This document shows, in pieces, positions 7,485-15,596 of a stretch of 38,983 bases of DNA (position 1 is the first letter of the stretch; each line of letters starts with the position of its first letter). The notes below the pieces were generated by a model, which saw only the letters and a program-made list of their open reading frames with translations, was not told the origin of the DNA and did no database searches. Source of the DNA: Bacteroidetes bacterium QS_8_68_28 (GTDB lineage: Bacteria; Bacteroidota; Rhodothermia; Rhodothermales; Salinibacteraceae). Location of the stretch: NCBI GenBank assembly GCA_003022485.1, contig PXTS01000046.1, positions 1 through 38,983 on the forward strand, in the 5' to 3' direction. The translations under genes were made by a program, and so were the position numbers.

Positions 7485-8081
7485 GTGTTTCGGATTGATC
7501 TTTCGTCGCTGGAGCCGGGCGTGCACCACATCACGCGCACCGTCGAGGCCGAGGCGCTCGAACGCGAGGCCTTTGACGAGGCCGCAGGCGGCGACGAGCA
7601 CGACGTCTCCGAAAGCGAATCCGGCGGCACGCTGAACCCCGTCACCGAGGACGTGACCTTCGGCCCTGTACAGGTCGAGGCTGTGCTCGACTACCAGCCC
7701 GACGAGGCGCTCGTGACCTTCCAGGCACGCACTACTGCCACGCTGACCTGCGACCGCACCCTGCGCCGCTTCGAGAAGCCGCTCGAAGGCCACTACGCCA
7801 TTCTCTTCGCCGCGCCGGGCCGCAGCGCTCCCGACCAGAGCGACGACCACGACGAACTGCGCGAGCTGCCGCCGGGCGCGCGCCACCTCGACCTCACCGG
7901 CGCGGTGCGCGACACGCTGCTGCTGGCGATCCCGCAGCGCAAGGTCGCCCCCGGCGCCGAAGATGAAGAGATCGACACCGTCTTCGGCGCGCCCGACCGC
8001 GCCGAGGACGAACCGGCCGACCCCCGCTTCGAGAAGCTACGCACGCTGCGCGGCAACGGCAGCGATGACGACGACTCGTAG
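7485..8081 (+). CDS. DUF177 (YceD-like) protein upstream of rpmF
   Basis: The product is 198 residues and starts with GTG at MFRIDLSSLEPGVHHI, the characteristic N-terminus of DUF177 proteins. It contains the conserved beta-rich centre around FGPVQVEAVLDYQPDEALVT with TCDRTLRRF (one Cys), and ends in an acidic tail DDDDS. In bacteria this family sits directly before rpmF and has been linked to ribosomal RNA maturation or ribosome assembly. The present gene is 38 bp before rpmF and very probably co-transcribed with it. It is far more acidic than the E. coli protein. The identification rests on N-terminal pattern and gene order. Confidence 0.85.
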   Translation: MFRIDLSSLEPGVHHITRTVEAEALEREAFDEAAGGDEHDVSESESGGTLNPVTEDVTFGPVQVEAVLDYQPDEALVTFQARTTATLTCDRTLRRFEKPLEGHYAILFAAPGRSAPDQSDDHDELRELPPGARHLDLTGAVRDTLLLAIPQRKVAPGAEDEEIDTVFGAPDRAEDEPADPRFEKLRTLRGNGSDDDDS

Positions 8082-8119
8082 AGCAACGCCACTCCCCACT
8101 CACCACGCACTAAAAACCA

Positions 8120-8317
8120 ATGGCCGACCCGAAACGCCGCCACTCGAAATCGCGCACGCGCAAGCGCCGCGCCGAGTACTACGACAGCGTCGAGCTTCCG
8201 CAAATGATGGACTGCCCCAACTGCGACACGCCGAAGGTCATGCATCGCGCCTGCCCGCAGTGTGGGCACTACCGCGGCCGCCAGGTCGTCGAGCCCGAAG
8301 ACGACCTCATGTATTAA
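8120..8317 (+). CDS. rpmF: 50S ribosomal protein L32
   Basis: The product is 65 residues. The basic N-terminus MADPKRRHSKSRTRKRRAEY is typical of L32, and it is followed by a zinc ribbon CPNCDTPKVMHRACPQCG with four cysteines intact. It is a component of the large ribosomal subunit. It follows the DUF177 gene and precedes plsX, a widely conserved order. Its last codons (CGACCTCATGTA, 8302-8313) are repeated 31 bp further on (8333-8344), outside the gene, which suggests a local duplication of the 3' end. Confidence 0.97.
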   Translation: MADPKRRHSKSRTRKRRAEYYDSVELPQMMDCPNCDTPKVMHRACPQCGHYRGRQVVEPEDDLMY

Positions 8318-8393
8318 AAATGTACCAGAAGGCGACCTCATGTACGAAAGGACGGCGGACCGTAGATCGGGATAGCGGCTCATCGGAGCGTCA

Positions 8394-8435
8394 ACGTTGG
8401 AAGGAGCACGCTGGAAGGCCCACGTTGGAAGGCCT
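8394..8435 (+). repeat. 3 x 14-bp tandem repeat between rpmF and plsX
   Basis: Three copies with core ACGTTGGAAGG / ACGCTGGAAGG / ACGTTGGAAGG start at 8394, 8408 and 8422, exactly 14 bp apart. They lie in the 460-bp gene-free stretch before plsX. Confidence 0.9.
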
Positions 8436-8610
8436 GCCGTCGTGGGCCGCCCGTGCGTGCCCGATGTAGGCTTGCGAGATCGTTTGAGGGATGGCGTTTG
8501 CCTTGTTGCCAGCGCCGAGGCCCGCCGATCGGGGAGTGAGTGGGTTTCGTCTGACTGGCGTCGCCAGCACGTGTAAAAAGCCCTCTCCTTCTACCTTCAG
8601 CGTCCCGCGC

Positions 8611-8646
8611 TTAGTCTCGCAACGTCATATTAGTCTCGCAACGTCA
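8611..8646 (+). repeat. 17-bp direct repeat, period 19 bp, upstream of plsX
   Basis: TTAGTCTCGCAACGTCA occurs at 8611-8627 and again at 8630-8646. The 19-bp spacing is about two helical turns, which would suit a regulator binding one face of the DNA. The core TCTCGCAACGTC also occurs upstream of the tolC-like gene (36747-36758, minus strand). Confidence 0.85.
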
Positions 8647-8689
8647 CACAGGGCCTACGTTCAACACGTGTTTCACGAAGGCCGCGCTG

Positions 8690-8718
8690 TTGCTTTTCGG
8701 CGCGGCCTCCTTATATTG
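8690..8718 (+). promoter_or_regulatory. predicted promoter of plsX
   Basis: TTG (8690-8692), 19 nt, then TATATTG (8712-8718). This fits the Bacteroidetes-type promoter (-33 TTG, -7 TAnnTTTG) except for one T in the -7 box. Transcription would begin near 8725, about 50 bp before the plsX start. Confidence 0.5.
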
Positions 8719-8777
8719 ACGCCCGTCTCGGCGCGCCGCGCCCGCTCGCTTTCTTTTTTCAACGCCGCCTCTCGCCC

Positions 8778-9872
8778 ATGCCTCGACGGATTGCAGTTGA
8801 CGCAATGGGCGGGGACGACGCGCCGGCCGTGGTGGCCGAAGGGGCCGTCCGCGCCCTCCAGTCCACCGATGACGGCGGCGCCACCGATGGCGGCGGCGAA
8901 AGTGGAGACGGGGAGGAAGCGCTTGAGGTGCTTCTCTTCGGCCCCGAGGAGCGCGTGCAGGCGGCCCTCGACGAAGTCCTCGCCGAAGGAGGCGCCGAGC
9001 TACGAGGCGCCGAGCTGCCCATCCGAGTGGCCCACGCGCCCGATGTGATCGGGATGGGGGAGGCGCCGGCCACGGCCGTCAAGCAGAAGCAGCAGTCCTC
9101 GATTCACCGGGGGATCGGGGCGTGCAAGGAAGGGGAGGCCGACGCCTTCGCCAGCGCGGGCAACACCGGCGCAATCATGGCCGCCTCGCTCTTTACGATG
9201 GGGTGCCTTCCGGAGGTGGACCGCCCCTCGGTGATGGGGATCGTGCCCACCCTCGAAGGCCGGTGCCTGCTGATGGACGTGGGGACGAACGTGGACTGTC
9301 GTCCGGCACACCTCGTGCAGTTCGCCCGCATGGGTACCGTCTACGTCCGCCGCGTCTGGGACCGCCCGGAGCCTACGGTGGGCCTGCTGAACGTAGGGGA
9401 GGAGCCGGGCAAGGGCAACGAGCAGGCGCGCGCCGCCTACGACCTGCTCGCCGGGCAGCCCGACCTCGACTTCACCGGCAACGTCGAGGGCCGCGACATG
9501 CTCGCCCACGCCGCCGACGTGGTCGTCTGCGACGGCTTCATCGGCAACATCACCCTCAAGTTCGGCGAAAGCATCGCTACGACGCTCCTCAGCGAGATGG
9601 TGCGCCGCGAGATCGAGCGGCAGGGCCTCTCTCGCCAGGAGGCCGCCGCCGTAAAGGGCGTGCTCGAAGGCGTGCAGGAGCCCTTCGACTACGAGGCGCG
9701 GGGGGGCTTCCCGCTGCTGGGCGTGCAGGGGAGCGTGCTCGTCGGCCACGGTAGCTCCTCGGCCCGAGCCATCGAGCGCATGATCGGCGCAGCGGCCGAG
9801 GTGGCCGGCCTGCACGTGCCGCAGGCCATCGCCGCTGCCTTCGAGGAGGTGCCTGTCGCCGGGGCGTCGTAG
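8778..9872 (+). CDS. plsX: phosphate acyltransferase PlsX
   Basis: The product is 364 residues. The start RRIAVDAMGGDDAP is the PlsX signature N-terminus. Further family segments are QKQQSSIHRGI, FASAGNTGAIMAAS, LLMDVGTNVDCRP, NVGEEPGKGNE, FTGNVEGRDM and DVVVCDGFIGNI, with a late glycine-rich stretch near GVQGSVLVGHGSS. The enzyme converts acyl-ACP to acyl-phosphate for the first acylation of glycerol-3-phosphate in phospholipid synthesis. An acidic, glycine-rich insert of about 20 residues follows the N-terminal motif (residues 30-52). It heads a plsX-fabH-fabD cluster on the plus strand, with its own predicted promoter. Confidence 0.96.
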   Translation: MPRRIAVDAMGGDDAPAVVAEGAVRALQSTDDGGATDGGGESGDGEEALEVLLFGPEERVQAALDEVLAEGGAELRGAELPIRVAHAPDVIGMGEAPATAVKQKQQSSIHRGIGACKEGEADAFASAGNTGAIMAASLFTMGCLPEVDRPSVMGIVPTLEGRCLLMDVGTNVDCRPAHLVQFARMGTVYVRRVWDRPEPTVGLLNVGEEPGKGNEQARAAYDLLAGQPDLDFTGNVEGRDMLAHAADVVVCDGFIGNITLKFGESIATTLLSEMVRREIERQGLSRQEAAAVKGVLEGVQEPFDYEARGGFPLLGVQGSVLVGHGSSSARAIERMIGAAAEVAGLHVPQAIAAAFEEVPVAGAS

Positions 9873-9995
9873 CACGCGCGGCCTTTAGCACGCGCAGTTT
9901 TGCGGGTGGTGGATCGTAGGTAGTGGATGGTTCTCACATCCAGCGGGCACGCCGCTCCCCCCTTTCCCATTCACCACCAATCCCCCCGCCCTCGA

Positions 9996-11012
9996 ATGCG
10001 CACCGCCGCCGTCACCGCCGTGGGCCACTTCCTGCCCGAGGAGCGCCTGACCAACGCCGACCTCGAGGAGATGGTCGACACCAGCGACGAGTGGATCCGC
10101 AAGCGCACCGGGATCCGCGAGCGGCGCATCTTGCGCGACCCCGAGAAGGCCACCTCCTACATGGCCACCCGCGCTGCCGAGGAGCTGCTCGACAAGCGCG
10201 GCATCGGCGCCGGCGAGCTCGACGCCATCATCGTGGGCACCGTCACGCCGGACATGTTCTACCCGGCCACTGCCTGCCTCGTGCAGACCGAACTGGGGGC
10301 CGCGCGCGCCTTCGGCTACGACCTCTCGGCGGCGTGCAGCGGGTTTCTCTACGCCCTCGGCGCCGGCGCAGGCCACGTCGCCGGCGGGCAGTGCGAGAAG
10401 GTCCTCGTCATTGGGGCCGACAAGATGAGCAGCATCGTCGACTACACCGACCGCTCGACCTGCATCCTCTTTGGCGACGGGGCGGGGGCCGTGCTGCTGG
10501 AGCCGGCAGGCGCTGTGGGCGCCGAAGGGCGCGGCCTGCACGACCTCCACCAGCGCGTGGACGGGAGCGAATGGGAGAACCTCTGCCAGCCCGGCGGGGG
10601 GAGCCGCCGGCCGCCCACCCACCAGAGCGTGGACCGGCGCGACCACTTCCTGAAGCAGAACGGGCGTCCCGTCTTCAAGCAGGCCACTCGGCGCATGGCC
10701 GAGGCGTCGCTGGAGGTCATGCAGCGCAACGACCTGACGCCCGAGGACGTAGACTACCTCGTGCCGCACCAGGCCAACCGCCGCATCATCGAGGCCACCG
10801 CGCAGCAGATGAACCTGCCGCCCGAGAAGGCCATGATGAACATCGGCGACTACGGAAACACCACCGCCGCCACGATCCCGCTCTGCCTGCACGACTGGGA
10901 GCCCGAACTGCGCGCGGGCGACCGCCTGATCCTGACGACCTTCGGCGGCGGCTACACCTGGGGGGCGGGCCTGCTGGAGTGGGCGTATGACGACGCCTCG
11001 ATTGACAATTGA
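9996..11012 (+). CDS. fabH: beta-ketoacyl-ACP synthase III (FabH)
   Basis: The product is 338 residues. The start at MRTAAVTAVGHFLPEERLTN matches other FabH proteins, and the longer in-frame start at 9927 adds a non-conserved leader. The catalytic triad is visible: Cys in DLSAACSGFLYAL, His in PHQANRRI and Asn in GDYGNTTAATIPL. It condenses acetyl-CoA (or another primer) with malonyl-ACP to start fatty-acid synthesis. It lies 123 bp after plsX and 41 bp before fabD. Its stop codon falls inside a small hairpin (11006-11025). Confidence 0.97.
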   Translation: MRTAAVTAVGHFLPEERLTNADLEEMVDTSDEWIRKRTGIRERRILRDPEKATSYMATRAAEELLDKRGIGAGELDAIIVGTVTPDMFYPATACLVQTELGAARAFGYDLSAACSGFLYALGAGAGHVAGGQCEKVLVIGADKMSSIVDYTDRSTCILFGDGAGAVLLEPAGAVGAEGRGLHDLHQRVDGSEWENLCQPGGGSRRPPTHQSVDRRDHFLKQNGRPVFKQATRRMAEASLEVMQRNDLTPEDVDYLVPHQANRRIIEATAQQMNLPPEKAMMNIGDYGNTTAATIPLCLHDWEPELRAGDRLILTTFGGGYTWGAGLLEWAYDDASIDN

Positions 11013-11025
11013 TTTTTTTCAATTG
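11006..11025 (+). terminator. hairpin spanning the fabH stop codon
   Basis: CAATTGA (11006-11012) pairs with TCAATTG (11019-11025) across a six-T loop. The TGA of fabH is the last part of the left arm. The stem is short and AT-rich, so it may attenuate rather than terminate transcription into fabD. Confidence 0.45.
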
Positions 11026-11053
11026 CACGTTCCCAATACCCAGCCAATACCTC

Positions 11054-12019
11054 ATGGCCACTGCCTACCTCTTCCCCGGCCAGGGCTCGCAGGAAGCGGG
11101 CATGGGCCGCGCCCTCTACGAGCAGTTCGACGAAGCACGCGCCCGCCTCGACCGTGCCGACGAGGTGCTCGGCTTCCCCCTCACGGAGATCATGTTCGAC
11201 GAAAGCCCGGAGGCGGAGGAGGCGCTCAAGCAGACGGAGGTGACGCAACCGGCGCTCTACGCGCACAGCCTCGCGGCGATGGCCGTGCTCGAAAGTCGCA
11301 GCCCCCAGCCGGACATGACCGCCGGCCACAGCCTGGGGGAGTACAGTGCGCTGGCCGCCGCCGGGGCCCTTTCCTTCGACGACGGGTTGCGCGTGGTGCG
11401 CCGCCGCGGCGAGCTCATGGCCGCCACCGGCGAGGACGGCAGCGATGAGCGCCCCGGCACGATGGCCGCGATCATCGGGATGGGAACGGAGGCGCTCGAG
11501 GCGGTCTGCCAAGATGTGACCCGCGAGGGGGGCGGGGACGCGGCCCCCCACGTCGTGCAGCCGGCCAACTACAACGCGCCCGGCCAGATTGTCATCAGCG
11601 GGGACGCCGAGGCGGTCGAGGCCGCCTCCACGCTCTGCGAGGAGCACGGCGCGCGGCGCGCGATCCCTCTGCCGGTGAGCGGGGCTTTCCACTCTCCCCT
11701 CATGCGCGGCGCACGCGACGGGCTGGCCGAGGAACTGGCCGACCTCGACATCCAGGAGCCGCGTTGCCCGGTCTACCTGAATGTCACTGCCGAAGCGGCC
11801 ACCGAGCCGGCGGCCATCCGCGCGGCGCTGCTGGAGCAACTGCTCTCCCCGGTGCGCTGGGCGCCCTCGCTGAAGGCGATGCACGGAGCCGGCGCAGGGC
11901 GCTTCGTGGAAGTGGGCGCGGGCCGGGTCCTCAGCGGGCTGGCGCGCCGCACGCTGGGGCGCAAGGTAGAGATCGAGCAGGCCGGCACGGCGGAAGACCT
12001 GGAGACGACAGAGCAGTAG
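11054..12019 (+). CDS. fabD: malonyl-CoA:ACP transacylase FabD
   Basis: The product is 321 residues. The start at MATAYLFPGQGSQEAGMGRA gives the standard N-terminus with the PGQGSQ motif. The nucleophile Ser is in GHSLGEYSAL, a supporting Arg is in the region following it, and the catalytic His is in SGAFHSPLM. A C-terminal motif FVEVGAGRVLSGL is present. It loads malonyl groups onto acyl carrier protein for chain elongation. It sits in the plsX-fabH-fabD-fabG cluster, 41 bp downstream of fabH. Confidence 0.97.
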   Translation: MATAYLFPGQGSQEAGMGRALYEQFDEARARLDRADEVLGFPLTEIMFDESPEAEEALKQTEVTQPALYAHSLAAMAVLESRSPQPDMTAGHSLGEYSALAAAGALSFDDGLRVVRRRGELMAATGEDGSDERPGTMAAIIGMGTEALEAVCQDVTREGGGDAAPHVVQPANYNAPGQIVISGDAEAVEAASTLCEEHGARRAIPLPVSGAFHSPLMRGARDGLAEELADLDIQEPRCPVYLNVTAEAATEPAAIRAALLEQLLSPVRWAPSLKAMHGAGAGRFVEVGAGRVLSGLARRTLGRKVEIEQAGTAEDLETTEQ

Positions 12020-12217
12020 GTCTGAAGGCAAACGTCCTGTTGGTGGACCCTCCCGAGGCGTGAAAGCATTGAGGAAGGGCCGCCCGATAAGAAACTCACC
12101 CGCACGCTGCTCTCAAAGACGAGCGGGGGGAAGGCGTACCGTCCCGATCCGCTCCGCCCCGCGCGCCCGGCAGGGCCGCCGTGCTGCCCCTCTGGTTTCC
12201 CTTCTTGCAGTGATGGC

Positions 12218-13003
12218 ATGAACCTTCGCTCCTCCGTCGAGAAGGCCTCCCGGCGAGCGTTTCTGCTGCTGATGCCCGTGACGCTTCTGCTGGCGGGGTG
12301 CGCTTCGCTGGGAGGCAGCGGCGAGGAGGAAGAGGACTTCGACGTCGAGCAGGCCGATATTGCCACGAGCGCGCTCCCGAGCACGCGGAACGTGTCTCAC
12401 CACCCCGACTCGCTGGCGCACCTCCAGATCGTAGAAAAGGACCGGCAGGTCGACTTTCAGCTCGACGGGTCCTACGCCGACTTGCTCACGGAGTGGACGG
12501 CTGGGCGAGCGGGGCGCGACGGACGAAACTACTTTCGCACCCACGCCACGCTCTGGAGCAAGGAGCTCTCGCTGGCGTCGCTGGTCCCGGAGCGCGGCAT
12601 CCAGACCCTCTCGAAAGACCTCGCGCGCGAGATGGTCGAGGAGCGCACCGCTTCCTACGACAGCTCGCTTCAAATCGACGTGTACGTCTTCGCCCCTTCC
12701 CTGCAACGTCTCGACCTGGGTCAGCTTCAGCTGGGCACGGCCGGGCAACGCGTCTACCTGCGCGACCAGGACAATACGCGCTACGAGCCTGCGCGCGTCA
12801 CGTCGCAGGCCCCCTCCAACGCGATCTACATCGGCCGCGAGACGCTCTACGTGCGCAACATGATCTTCTTTGAGCGCTACGCCGACGACGGTAGCGACCT
12901 GCTCGATGCGCAGGAGCTGCGCCTCTACGTGCGCCCCGACGGCTACTACTTCACCTGGACCTTCCCCGAGAAGAAGACCCGAGAGGCGTCGTCGCGCCCG
13001 TAG
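12218..13003 (+). CDS. lipoprotein of unknown function in the fatty-acid cluster
   Basis: The product is 261 residues. A basic start, hydrophobic stretch and lipobox LLLAGC (about residues 25-30) predict lipid anchoring. A glutamate-rich patch (GEEEEDFDVEQ) follows the anchor. The body contains WSKELSLASLVPERGIQTLS and RYEPARVTSQAPSNAIYIGR, then ends with LRLYVRPDGYYFTWTFPEKK. I do not recognise the family. The tail pattern suggests an edge-strand beta fold. It lies between fabD and fabG in the same direction, but with 198 bp before and 98 bp after, so co-regulation with lipid synthesis is only suggested by position. Confidence 0.8.
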   Translation: MNLRSSVEKASRRAFLLLMPVTLLLAGCASLGGSGEEEEDFDVEQADIATSALPSTRNVSHHPDSLAHLQIVEKDRQVDFQLDGSYADLLTEWTAGRAGRDGRNYFRTHATLWSKELSLASLVPERGIQTLSKDLAREMVEERTASYDSSLQIDVYVFAPSLQRLDLGQLQLGTAGQRVYLRDQDNTRYEPARVTSQAPSNAIYIGRETLYVRNMIFFERYADDGSDLLDAQELRLYVRPDGYYFTWTFPEKKTREASSRP

Positions 13004-13101
13004 CGGGGGCGGCGTCGCACCGCTTCAGCGGGAACGAGCGGGCTTGGCGTCGCTTTCGAGGTAGCTGCCGCGCTCGTCCTTCCCGCACGCGCCCCCCGTT
13101 C

Positions 13102-13851
13102 ATGCCCTTCGACCTTTCCGACCAGAGCGTTCTCGTCACCGGCGGCACGCGCGGCATCGGCCGCGCCGTCGTCGAAGCGGCCGCCGAGGCCGGCGCGCGC
13201 GTAGCCTTCACCTACCACTCCTCAACCGAAGCCGCCGAGGAGATCGAAGCGCAACTCGCCGAGGAGGGCACCAAGGCGCAGAGCTTCCAGAGCGACGCCG
13301 CCAGCACCGACGCCGCCGCCGAGGTCGTCGAGGCCGTCACCGACGCCTTCGGGTCGCTCGACGTGCTCGTCAACAACGCCGGCATCACGCGCGACGGGCT
13401 GCTTCTGCGCATGAGCGAGGCGGACTGGGACGCCACGATGGAAACCAACCTCAAGAGCGTCTTCAACTTCTCGAAGGCCGCCTACAAACCGATGATGCGC
13501 CAGCGCGCGGGGCGCATCGTCAACCTCTCGTCAGTGGTCGGCCTCGCAGGCAATCCCGGCCAGACGAGCTACGCCGCTTCGAAGGCCGGCATCGTCGGCT
13601 TCTCGAAGAGCCTCGCCCGAGAGCTCGCCAGTCGGGGCGTGACCGTCAACGTCGTCGCGCCCGGCTACGTCGAGACAGACATGACCGACGAACTCCCCGA
13701 CCGCGCCCGCGAGGCGATGAAAGGCCAGGTGCCGCTGGGTCGCCCCGCGCAGCCGGAGGACGTGGCGCAGGCGGTTCTGTTTCTGGCCTCGGGCGCCGCC
13801 GGCTACATCACCGGCCACGTCCTGCACGTGGACGGCGGCATGGCGATGTAG
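13102..13851 (+). CDS. fabG: 3-oxoacyl-ACP reductase FabG
   Basis: The product is 249 residues, the usual FabG length. The short-chain dehydrogenase motifs are in order: cofactor-binding TGGTRGIGRAV, NNAGITRDGLLLRM, and the catalytic Ser in NLSSVVGLAGNPGQ with YAASKAG supplying Tyr and Lys. A typical C-terminus follows (GAAGYITGHVLHVDGGMAM). It reduces 3-oxoacyl-ACP with NADPH in the elongation cycle. It ends the plus-strand lipid cluster, and a long two-part hairpin between it and the convergent msrA-msrB gene probably terminates both transcripts. Confidence 0.96.
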   Translation: MPFDLSDQSVLVTGGTRGIGRAVVEAAAEAGARVAFTYHSSTEAAEEIEAQLAEEGTKAQSFQSDAASTDAAAEVVEAVTDAFGSLDVLVNNAGITRDGLLLRMSEADWDATMETNLKSVFNFSKAAYKPMMRQRAGRIVNLSSVVGLAGNPGQTSYAASKAGIVGFSKSLARELASRGVTVNVVAPGYVETDMTDELPDRAREAMKGQVPLGRPAQPEDVAQAVLFLASGAAGYITGHVLHVDGGMAM

Positions 13852-13867
13852 CGGGGTTGCCAATTGA

Positions 13868-13937
13868 TGATTGAAAACAGCAAGTTGGTCTCGGGACGCC
13901 CGCCAATCACCAACTTGCCATACTCAATTTTCAATCA
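13868..13937. terminator. bidirectional terminator-like hairpin between fabG and msrAB
   Basis: Two perfect 10-bp arms are nested. TGATTGAAAA (13868-13877) pairs with TTTTCAATCA (13928-13937), and GCAAGTTGGT (13880-13889) pairs with ACCAACTTGC (13909-13918). The stop codon of msrAB (13931-13933) lies in the outer right arm. Confidence 0.65.
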
Positions 13938-15223
13938 AAGTCGTCCGCATACATCCCGTAGCCGCGCTCCTCCAGCTCGTCGGCGGGGATGAACTCCAGC
14001 GCGGCGGAGTTGATGCAGTGGCGCTTGCCCGTCGGCACCTCCGGCGAGCCGTCCCAGTCGAAGACGTGCCCGAGGTGCGAGTCGGCGATTTTCGAGCGCA
14101 CCTCCGTGCGCACCATCCCGAGACTGCGGTCCTTTTTCGTCACGACGTACTTGTCGTCGATCGGCTTGTAGAAGCTGGGCCAGCCAGTGTTGCTGTCGAA
14201 CTTATGCTTCGAGGAGTAGAGCGGCTCGCCGCTGACCACGTCCACGTAGATGCCGGCGCGCTTGTTGTCGTAGTACGCGTTGTTGAAAGCCGGCTCGGTC
14301 CCGTTCTCCTGTGTGACGTGGTATTCCATGTCCGTGAGCATCGCGCGCAGCTTCTCGTCGGAGGGCATCTCGAAGTCCGACCACGGCGGGGTGGTGCGCG
14401 CGTTGGCGGCCTGCTGGGTCAAGGCCTGCTGGGACGCGCCCTGCGCGGGAGCGGAGGAGCCGGAGGCGGTGGCGCCCGTCGCTGCGGTCTGCATCACCGC
14501 GCCTTCGCCGCCGCCCGGCGCGGCGTCGCTCCCCGAGGTCGCCGAGGCACTCGCGTCGCCCCACGTCTTGCGCACGAAGGGGCCGCGCCCGCTTCCCTCG
14601 TAGTAGCGCTCGTACTCCTGCGGGTGCTTCTTGAAGTAGTCCTGGTGGTACTCCTTCGCCGCGTAGAAGCGGCCCATCGACTTGATTTTCACCACGATGG
14701 GCTCGCTGAATTTCCCGCTCTGCGCGAGTTGCTTTTTCGACTGGCGGGCCAGGCGCTGCTGGCGCTCGTTGTGGTAGAAGATGACCGGACGGTACTGCGA
14801 GCCCCGGTCGGCGAACTGGCCGCCCGCATCGGTAGGGTCCATGTGGTGCCAGTAGGCCGCCAGGAGGCGCTTGTAGGTGATCTCGTCGGGGTCGTACGTC
14901 ACCTGCACGGCCTCGGCGTAGTTCGTTTCCCCCGACGCCACGGCGTCGTAGGTGGGGTCGGGCGTGGTCCCGCCTGAGAAGCCGGAGATCGCGCGCGTCA
15001 CGCCATCGAGCTTTTGAAAGGCCGCCTCGGTGCACCAGAAGCACCCGCCCGCGAAGGTGGCCCGGCTCAGCGAGTCGGGGACGGGCGCACGGGCCGTCTC
15101 TTGCGCGCTGCGGTCCGACACGGCGGCCTGCGGCGGCTCTGAGCAGCCGGCGAACAGGGCGGCGAGCCCCAGCACGAAGGCGGCGGGAAGGACGAAAACA
15201 GCGTTTCTGCAAATATATGCCAT
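13931..15223 (-). CDS. msrAB: lipid-anchored peptide-methionine sulfoxide reductase, MsrA-MsrB fusion
   Basis: The product is about 430 residues. The ATG at 15223 gives a signal peptide with lipobox ALFAGC. MsrA comes first: [16 protein letters not shown] holds the catalytic Cys, followed by [15 protein letters not shown] and [20 protein letters not shown] linker of about 60 alanine-, serine- and glutamine-rich residues leads to Msr[28 protein letters not shown] and catalytic Cys in [13 protein letters not shown]. MsrB zinc-site cysteine pairs are absent, so this is a zinc-free type. MsrA and MsrB reduce S- and R-methionine sulfoxide. The anchor places repair activity outside the cytoplasm, probably in the periplasm. 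It is convergent with fabG. Confidence 0.93.
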   Translation of the reverse strand: MAYICRNAVFVLPAAFVLGLAALFAGCSEPPQAAVSDRSAQETARAPVPDSLSRATFAGGCFWCTEAAFQKLDGVTRAISGFSGGTTPDPTYDAVASGETNYAEAVQVTYDPDEITYKRLLAAYWHHMDPTDAGGQFADRGSQYRPVIFYHNERQQRLARQSKKQLAQSGKFSEPIVVKIKSMGRFYAAKEYHQDYFKKHPQEYERYYEGSGRGPFVRKTWGDASASATSGSDAAPGGGEGAVMQTAATGATASGSSAPAQGASQQALTQQAANARTTPPWSDFEMPSDEKLRAMLTDMEYHVTQENGTEPAFNNAYYDNKRAGIYVDVVSGEPLYSSKHKFDSNTGWPSFYKPIDDKYVVTKKDRSLGMVRTEVRSKIADSHLGHVFDWDGSPEVPTGKRHCINSAALEFIPADELEERGYGMYADDFD

Positions 15224-15373
15224 GACAGGCACGGCGTGTTGCGGAAGGGAAAAAGCAACGCCCGAAAGCATTGCCACGGATAGAAAGCCTCCCCGCCCAT
15301 TCGGTAAATGCAGCCAAATCCGTTCCGTTCGCCCGCGTGGGGCCGCCCTGCCGCGCATTTTTGACGCTTCTGT

Positions 15374-15381
15374 TATCTTTG
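15374..15381 (+). promoter_or_regulatory. -7 element upstream of the DEAD-box helicase
   Basis: TATCTTTG matches the Bacteroidetes -7 box TAnnTTTG perfectly. No TTG at the expected -33 spacing is seen, so only half the promoter is supported. It would give a leader of about 210 nt, long enough to hold regulatory structure. Confidence 0.4.
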
Positions 15382-15596
15382 CGCCCGGCGCCGGGCGAAG
15401 GGCGCGTGGAGCGCGCCCCCGCAAGGGTAAGCCTCGCAAAGGTGAGCTCCGCCGCGAGGGTATGATCTTGGCCCTCCCGGGCGCAAGCGTTCGCTTCACG
15501 CAAAAACGCCGAGCGCCGCAGTGAACGCCGTGCCGCTCCGGCACGTTGCTTTTTACTGTACCCGCTTTGAGCTCTCTCCCGCACGCGCCACCGCCG

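Noticed and set aside
8491-9048. A 185-residue frame overlapping the start of plsX
   Set aside because: It spans the repeat arrays, the predicted promoter and the plsX N-terminus in another frame, and has no domain.
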